Assembly (NCBI GenBank): GCA_027618475.1
Contig: JAQCEJ010000014.1
Location: 1-64,000 of the forward strand
DNA length: 64,000 nt
DNA from: Planctomycetota bacterium
GTDB taxonomy: Bacteria > Planctomycetota > Planctomycetia > Planctomycetales > Planctomycetaceae
Reading direction: 5' to 3'
Part shown: positions 59,451-64,000 of the stretch, piece by piece
Layout: every line of letters starts with the position of its first letter
How positions within the stretch are numbered: position 1 is the stretch's first letter
Made by a program: the position numbers and the translations under genes
The notes under the pieces: model-generated
Database searches by the model: none
The model's input: only the letters and a program-made list of their open reading frames with translations
Told to the model about the DNA's origin: nothing

Positions 59451-61190
59451 TTACGAAGTCGTCAGCGCCGCCAGCGATTCTTCCAGGTCGATTTCGCCCA
59501 TCATTTCGCCGGAAACACCGTTGGGGAACATCGCTTCGACGAAACCTTTAAGCTGCTTGCTGCGGGTGTGGTGTTGCAGCTTGCGTAACGCCTTCGATTC
59601 GATCTGACGGATACGCTCGCGGGTCACCTTGAAAATGCGGCCTGTTTCTTCGAGCGTGTAACTGTAGCCATCACCCAGGCCGTAACGCAGGCGGATGATT
59701 TCCCGCTCGCGATACGTCAGGCTCTTGAGCACGTGGTCGATCTTGTCGCGGAGCATTTCCTGCATCGCAGACTCGGCGGGCGAGACTTCGTGTGAATCTT
59801 CGAGAAAATCGCCGAAGTTGCTGTCTTCGCTTTCACCGATCGGCGTATCGAGGCTGATCGGGTGCTTCCACGTCTTCATAATCCGTTCGGTTTCGTCGAT
59901 CGAGAGTCCCACCGCTTCGGCGAGTTCTTCCATCGACGGGTCGCGTCCCGTTTCCTGACGAATCTGTTCGCTCTTGGCTTTGAGCGTCGAAATGCTCTGG
60001 AACATATGGACGGGAATTCGAATCGTACGAGCATGATCGGCCACGGCGCGTGTGATCGCCTGACGAATCCACCACGTCGCGTAAGTCGAGAATTTGTAAC
60101 CTCGGCGATATTCGTACTTTTCGACGCCGCGCATCAAGCCGGCGTTCCCTTCCTGAATGAGGTCGAGAAAGCTCAGTCCACGGTTACGATACTTCTTGGC
60201 AATGGAGACGACGAGACGCAGGTTGCCGCCGGAAAGTTTCTGCTTGGCGTCGGTCCAGGCGTCAAACCGCTTGGCGATAGTGCGAATACGGGCGCGGAAA
60301 TCGTCGACCTGTTCGAGCGTCATCTCGACCAGTTCCTGCCGTTCGCGCTTGAGCAGTTCGAGATCGATGGGGCGTCCCTGGCGATTGAACTGCCGATGAG
60401 GCTGTGCCAGATGGCGATCGATGTCGTCAAGACGATGTGCGATCTGCTGCATTCGCTTCATAATCGGTTGCAGACGCTGCGTACGAACGCTGAGTTCTTC
60501 ACAGAGCGTAGCCATCTTGCGACGGCGGCGGAGCATTCTCTGTTTAATGGCGTTTTTTTGAGACGTGGTATGTCCGCCATGACGAACATCGTCGAAATCG
60601 AGGCGGTTCTGTTCGAGCAGAACTTTGAGCGTCTGCAGGTTGTGATGCATCCGGCCGAGAATCTGCTCTTTACGAACATTCTCGGTGTCGGACGTACGCA
60701 GGGTGCGCTCGAAAGGGAGTTCCCCGCGCTGGACTTTCTCGACGATGTCGACGGCGACTTTAAGGGCAAAATCCGACTCGAGAATCGCTCTGCGAAACCA
60801 TTTACGGGTGATTTCGATCTGCTTGGCGAGAAAAATTTCCCGGCTGCGCGAGAGAAGAGGGATGTTACCCATCTGGCTCAGGTACATGCGGATGGGATCG
60901 CGTGACGAGAGTCCCACCTCGGGTTCCAGCAATGCTTTGGTGACCTCGGGTGGAATTGGAGGAATATCCGGTGGGGGAGTTTTGTCGGCGTCCTTGTCGA
61001 TTTCCGCATCGGCGACAAGATCGTTAACGAGATCGAGGTTGAGTTCGTCCACGCGGCGAACAAGCTCATCGATATCTTCCGGGGCTCCACCTTCGTCCGG
61101 AAGAAAAATGTGAATCTCCTGGAAGGTCAAAAACCCATTGTCTTTGGCTTGACCTACAAATGACTCGATATCCAACTCGGCTGGGTTCAC
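59451..61190 (-). CDS. rpoD: Primary sigma factor RpoD (sigma-70)
   Basis: 579 residues from the GTG at 61190. Regions seen: 1.1 ([23 protein letters not shown]), 1.2 ([25 protein letters not shown]), a long non-conserved insert, 2.1-2.4 ([72 protein letters not shown]), 3, and 4.2 ([28 protein letters not shown]). The GTG at 61190 was chosen because GGGAG lies 5 nt upstream; an in-frame ATG at 61262 has no ribosome site but extends the protein to 603 residues. It directs housekeeping transcription. Confidence 0.93.
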   Translation of the reverse strand: MNPAELDIESFVGQAKDNGFLTFQEIHIFLPDEGGAPEDIDELVRRVDELNLDLVNDLVADAEIDKDADKTPPPDIPPIPPEVTKALLEPEVGLSSRDPIRMYLSQMGNIPLLSRSREIFLAKQIEITRKWFRRAILESDFALKVAVDIVEKVQRGELPFERTLRTSDTENVRKEQILGRMHHNLQTLKVLLEQNRLDFDDVRHGGHTTSQKNAIKQRMLRRRRKMATLCEELSVRTQRLQPIMKRMQQIAHRLDDIDRHLAQPHRQFNRQGRPIDLELLKRERQELVEMTLEQVDDFRARIRTIAKRFDAWTDAKQKLSGGNLRLVVSIAKKYRNRGLSFLDLIQEGNAGLMRGVEKYEYRRGYKFSTYATWWIRQAITRAVADHARTIRIPVHMFQSISTLKAKSEQIRQETGRDPSMEELAEAVGLSIDETERIMKTWKHPISLDTPIGESEDSNFGDFLEDSHEVSPAESAMQEMLRDKIDHVLKSLTYREREIIRLRYGLGDGYSYTLEETGRIFKVTRERIRQIESKALRKLQHHTRSKQLKGFVEAMFPNGVSGEMMGEIDLEESLAALTTS

Positions 61191-62073
61191 GGGGACTCCC
61201 TTTCCTTCAAATCCTGTGGATCGCACGTCCGTGCACGAACTGTCTGACTGATGTTTCATCATGATGCAATGGACAACGGGGGGCGTTGTCGTATCTCTTT
61301 TCTGCTTTCATTTTCATACTATCAACAAATCGTTTTCCGAGGGTGAAAGCAAGAGTTCACCCGTTCACACACATGGTTATTTCAGGAATTGTCACTTTTA
61401 AGAAATTTAAACAACAACAATCGAGGCCGAATTATCAAAATTGGGAGTTCTCACTTCCCGAATTAATCATGGCACGAGAACGATCGTCCTGATGCCGTCA
61501 ACGGACGCTGAGGCACATTCCGAACGCGTTCGATTTCGTCCCATCGAATTTCATTTGTCGCCACCTGGCCGGTCCACACCAGAACGAGCGCAGAACTTGA
61601 ACCAGCCAGAGACCGACGTGGATTGAGAAGGCTCCCCTGCAGGTGAGGCGCCGCGATAAATTCACTTCGCCACCCGGGTCGACCATCAGAACGCGTCAAG
61701 CGGGTTCTCGTTGATAGCATCCTACTCTCCGGGAGAACCGACGATCAAAGCAGGCATCAAGCATCGTGCCTGGTGCGAACATCCTACCAGAACTGCGCTC
61801 CGCGTCCACGGTAAAAAAATCGTTCCCGGAAAATATTCTGAAAATTCATCTTCGAAATCTCCGTCGTTCCATCTCAATTCGTCATTTTGCGTTCATGTCC
61901 GAACTGTCATGAAACGCCGCGTCTCGCCGATTTCGTCCCCCCGTTTCTACGTTGTGCCCCGGTCAGAAACTCTAAAACAAGGCACAAAACAACACATGAG
62001 CCGTTTTTGATGGTCTATACCCGGTCTGTCACTTACATTATTCGAGTTTCTCCGCCGATTCTCTCGTCGTTCG
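61191..62073. other. Gap between rpoD and citrate synthase
   Basis: Nothing gene-like is supported here. A perfect 7-bp hairpin, GACAACG (61272-61278) and CGTTGTC (61284-61290), lies about 80 nt before the chosen rpoD start, in its likely leader. A 7-bp pairing (GGGTGAA/TTCACCC) is near 61343-61363. Short minus and plus open frames around 61460-61720 have no recognisable features. Confidence 0.4.
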
Positions 62074-62101
62074 TTGAACTCGCCTGTCGGATTGATATAC
62101 T
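62074..62101 (+). promoter_or_regulatory. Probable promoter of citrate synthase
   Basis: TTGAAC (62074-62079), a 16-nt spacer and TATACT (62096-62101) lie shortly before the citrate synthase gene; the expected transcript start is near 62108. Confidence 0.55.
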
Positions 62102-62156
62102 GGAATCCTGAAATCAATCAGATGTTATGACGAAATGGTACGAAGAAAAACACTTC

Positions 62157-63326
62157 ATGGGGATTGTGGATACGGCACACATGAGTACGGAAGTCCAGAA
62201 ATCAGCAGCGGCTACAGTTAAAGGTCTCAAAGGGGTGATGGCGGCGGACAGTTCCATCTGCGAGGTGGATGGCGTCGTCGGCAAACTGCTCTATTGTGGA
62301 TATCACATCGATGACCTGGCCAATCACAGCACGTACGAAGAGGTGGCATACCTCCTACTTAACGGCGAATTGCCGCAGAAACAGGCATTACAGGATTTTA
62401 AGCAGGAACTCATAAAAAGCCGCGAACTTCCACCCCAGGTGCTCGAATTTCTCAAAACCGTTCCCGCGTCGGCGCCGCCGATGTCGATTCTGCGTTCGGC
62501 GATCTCCGTCGCCGGACTCTACGACCCCCACGCTGAAGATAACACTCCCGAGGGGGCCTACCCGACGGCGATTCGTTTAATTGCGCTGATTCCGACCGTC
62601 GTTGCCGCCATACAGCGATTGCGCACCGGTCAGGAGCCGATTAAAAGTAAGCCCGAACTGTCGCTTGCCGGCGATTTCATGTGCATGATGAACGGTCGAA
62701 TTCCCTCGCCCGACGAAACCCGTGCGATGGACCTGATCCTCATCCTGCACGCCGAACATGGTTTGAATGCCAGCACATTCGCTGCCCGTGTCATTATGGC
62801 GACGCTGACCGACATTTATTCGTCCATCACCGGTGCCATCGGAGCCCTGAAAGGCAAACTGCACGGCGGAGCGAATACCGAAGTCCTCAAGACACTGCAG
62901 GAAATCGGCTCTTTGGAGAATGTCGCTCCCTGGGTCGATGCGAAAAGGGCCGCCAAAGGAAAGTTTATGGGCTTCGGCCATGCCGTCTATCAGACGGAAG
63001 ATCCTCGCGCCAAACATCTCAAAGAACTCTCCGGTCGACTCGGTCGCGAAAAAGGAGAGACGAAATGGTACGACATGTCGATCGAGATGGAACGATTGAT
63101 CATCGATGCCATCGGCAAGAATTGTAACGTCGATTTCTACTCGGCGAGTCTGCAGCATTACATGGGCATTCCGGGTGACATGTTTACGTGCATTTTCGCC
63201 GCAAGCCGAATCTCTGGCTGGTGCGCCCACATTCTCGAACAGCTGACCGACAACAAAATCATTCGCCCCAGTGCGAATTACATAGGTCACCAGCAGCGTT
63301 CGTATGTGCCGATGACGAAGCGCTAA
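62157..63326 (+). CDS. gltA: Citrate synthase
   Basis: A citrate/2-methylcitrate synthase of 389-399 residues. The catalytic residues are visible: His in LHAEHGLNASTFAARV, His in GFGHAVYQTEDPRAKHL and Asp in NVDFYSASLQHYMGI. It joins acetyl-CoA to oxaloacetate to open the citric acid cycle; a 2-methylcitrate role cannot be excluded. ATGs at 62127, 62157 and 62181 are all in frame; 62157 is taken because GAAGA lies 10 nt upstream, but 62127 is possible given the promoter position. The next gene follows at 19 nt and may be co-transcribed. Confidence 0.92.
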   Translation: MGIVDTAHMSTEVQKSAAATVKGLKGVMAADSSICEVDGVVGKLLYCGYHIDDLANHSTYEEVAYLLLNGELPQKQALQDFKQELIKSRELPPQVLEFLKTVPASAPPMSILRSAISVAGLYDPHAEDNTPEGAYPTAIRLIALIPTVVAAIQRLRTGQEPIKSKPELSLAGDFMCMMNGRIPSPDETRAMDLILILHAEHGLNASTFAARVIMATLTDIYSSITGAIGALKGKLHGGANTEVLKTLQEIGSLENVAPWVDAKRAAKGKFMGFGHAVYQTEDPRAKHLKELSGRLGREKGETKWYDMSIEMERLIIDAIGKNCNVDFYSASLQHYMGIPGDMFTCIFAASRISGWCAHILEQLTDNKIIRPSANYIGHQQRSYVPMTKR

Positions 63327-63345
63327 GCCGACGTGGAGGTCGAGA

Positions 63346-64000
63346 ATGACGGTTACTCCCATCATGGCCGACGGGCTTCCCCCCGGGTTCGTCGAACTGC
63401 TCGAACGCGACTTCCACATTCTCGAATGGAACGCACAACCATCAGTGACGGAGTGCGAACAGATCGAAGCACTCGTCACCTACGGACATCCCTGCGTCGA
63501 CGGTCCGCTGCTCGACCGGTTTCCACGGCTTAAGGTCGTCAGTAATCATGGTGTCGGAGTCGATCACATCGATGTCGCTGCCGCTTCAGATCGTGGTATT
63601 CCCGTCGGCAACACTCCGGGCTGTCTCGATCAGGCGACTGCCGACATGACGATGACCCTGTTACTGGCCGTCGCCCGCAACATCGTGATCGGCGATCGTC
63701 ATGCACGCGGCCCCGATTTTACTCATTACGACCCGGCGATACTCATCGGCAAAGAAGTCTCGGGGAGCACGCTTGGGATCGTCGGTCTCGGCCGCATCGG
63801 TCGACAGGTTGCAAAGCGGGCGCTCAGTTTCGATATGACCGTTCTTTATCATAATCGCCATCGCGACCTCGACGCCGAGAAATCGCTGGGTGTTCGTTAT
63901 CTTTCGTTCGAAGAGTTACTTTCGACCAGTGATTTTATTTCACTTAATTGTCCGCTGACCTCTGAAACGACCGGAATGATCTCGACCAGCGAACTCGCGC
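63346..64000 (+). CDS. D-isomer-specific 2-hydroxyacid dehydrogenase (partial)
   Basis: The frame runs off the right edge, so only the first ~218 codons are visible. The catalytic-domain opening (VVSNHGVGVDHIDVAAASDRGIPVGNTPG) and the NAD-binding loop GIVGLGRIGRQVAKRALSF mark a 2-hydroxyacid dehydrogenase of the glyoxylate/hydroxypyruvate reductase type. The catalytic Arg-Glu-His region is beyond the edge or near it. The ATG at 63346 has GGAGG 6 nt upstream. It follows citrate synthase at 19 nt and may share its transcript. Confidence 0.88.
   Translation, partial: MTVTPIMADGLPPGFVELLERDFHILEWNAQPSVTECEQIEALVTYGHPCVDGPLLDRFPRLKVVSNHGVGVDHIDVAAASDRGIPVGNTPGCLDQATADMTMTLLLAVARNIVIGDRHARGPDFTHYDPAILIGKEVSGSTLGIVGLGRIGRQVAKRALSFDMTVLYHNRHRDLDAEKSLGVRYLSFEELLSTSDFISLNCPLTSETTGMISTSELA

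Noticed and set aside
61463-61720. 85-residue minus-strand frame between rpoD and citrate synthase
   Set aside because: No ribosome site, no recognisable domain and odd composition; taken as chance.

Overview
The window looks like a chromosomal segment of a planctomycete (phylum Planctomycetota). It carries several DUF1501 proteins with Tat-type leaders, DUF1549/DUF1553 'planctomycete cytochrome' proteins with CxxCH motifs, a DUF1080 protein, a remnant of a DUF1559 (H-X9-DG) protein, a PVC-type haem-binding dehydrogenase pair, many exported enzymes and mostly single-gene transcription units. This placement rests on gene content read by eye; no database search was run.

Layout. 1-2.4 kb: a divergent mercury-type unit, a MerR regulator with the exact MerR cysteine spacing facing a CopZ-like/MerT/MerP fusion, ending beside tRNA-Pro(GGG). 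2.6-6.6 kb: minus-strand genes (three of no known role or weak assignment, a P-loop sulfotransferase, an anchored parvulin-like isomerase). 6.9-10.3 kb: tRNA-Ser(GCT), cysteine desulfurase, tandem universal stress protein, aldose 1-epimerase. 10.7-17.3 kb: a proteostasis block groEL-groES-groEL-(terminator)-dnaJ-grpE followed by FmdB-like and YacG-like zinc proteins. 17.3-20.9 kb: a DUF1549/DUF1553 protein and ATP-dependent PEP carboxykinase. 20.9-24.1 kb: a scarred region with an IS110-family transposase remnant, direct and inverted repeats, a G-quadruplex-like tract, a Kelch-type propeller gene and a DUF1559 fragment. 24.2-30.4 kb: DUF1501, a two-PSCyt1 DUF1549/DUF1553 protein and a glycosidase-like propeller protein in one direction. 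30.6-42.5 kb: exported FKBP isomerase, DUF1080 protein with a cysteine-rich tail, hisF, exported FAH-family protein, Gfo/Idh/MocA oxidoreductase plus enolase-superfamily enzyme, a split PVC haem-binding dehydrogenase, and an exported nitrilase-family enzyme. 42.7-48.4 kb: gltB and a LysR regulator. 48.6-57.8 kb: a second DUF1501 protein, small unknowns, an alpha/beta hydrolase, Uma2, AhpD-like protein, 2-Cys peroxiredoxin, a beta-propeller protein, a haem-motif terpene-cyclase-like protein and a DUF2007-type protein. 58.1-64 kb: glycine-zipper lipoprotein behind a structured leader, a zinc-ribbon protein, the primary sigma factor, citrate synthase and a truncated 2-hydroxyacid dehydrogenase.

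Functional links: the GroE/DnaJ/GrpE block is a heat-shock and folding island; peroxiredoxin and AhpD-like protein form a peroxide-defence pair; the DUF1501/DUF1553/glycosidase and Gfo/Idh/enolase sets point to processing of external carbohydrates (inference). The most notable unexplained signal is an 87-bp dispersed hairpin-forming repeat present once after groEL2 and once, 85% identical and inverted, upstream of hisF.
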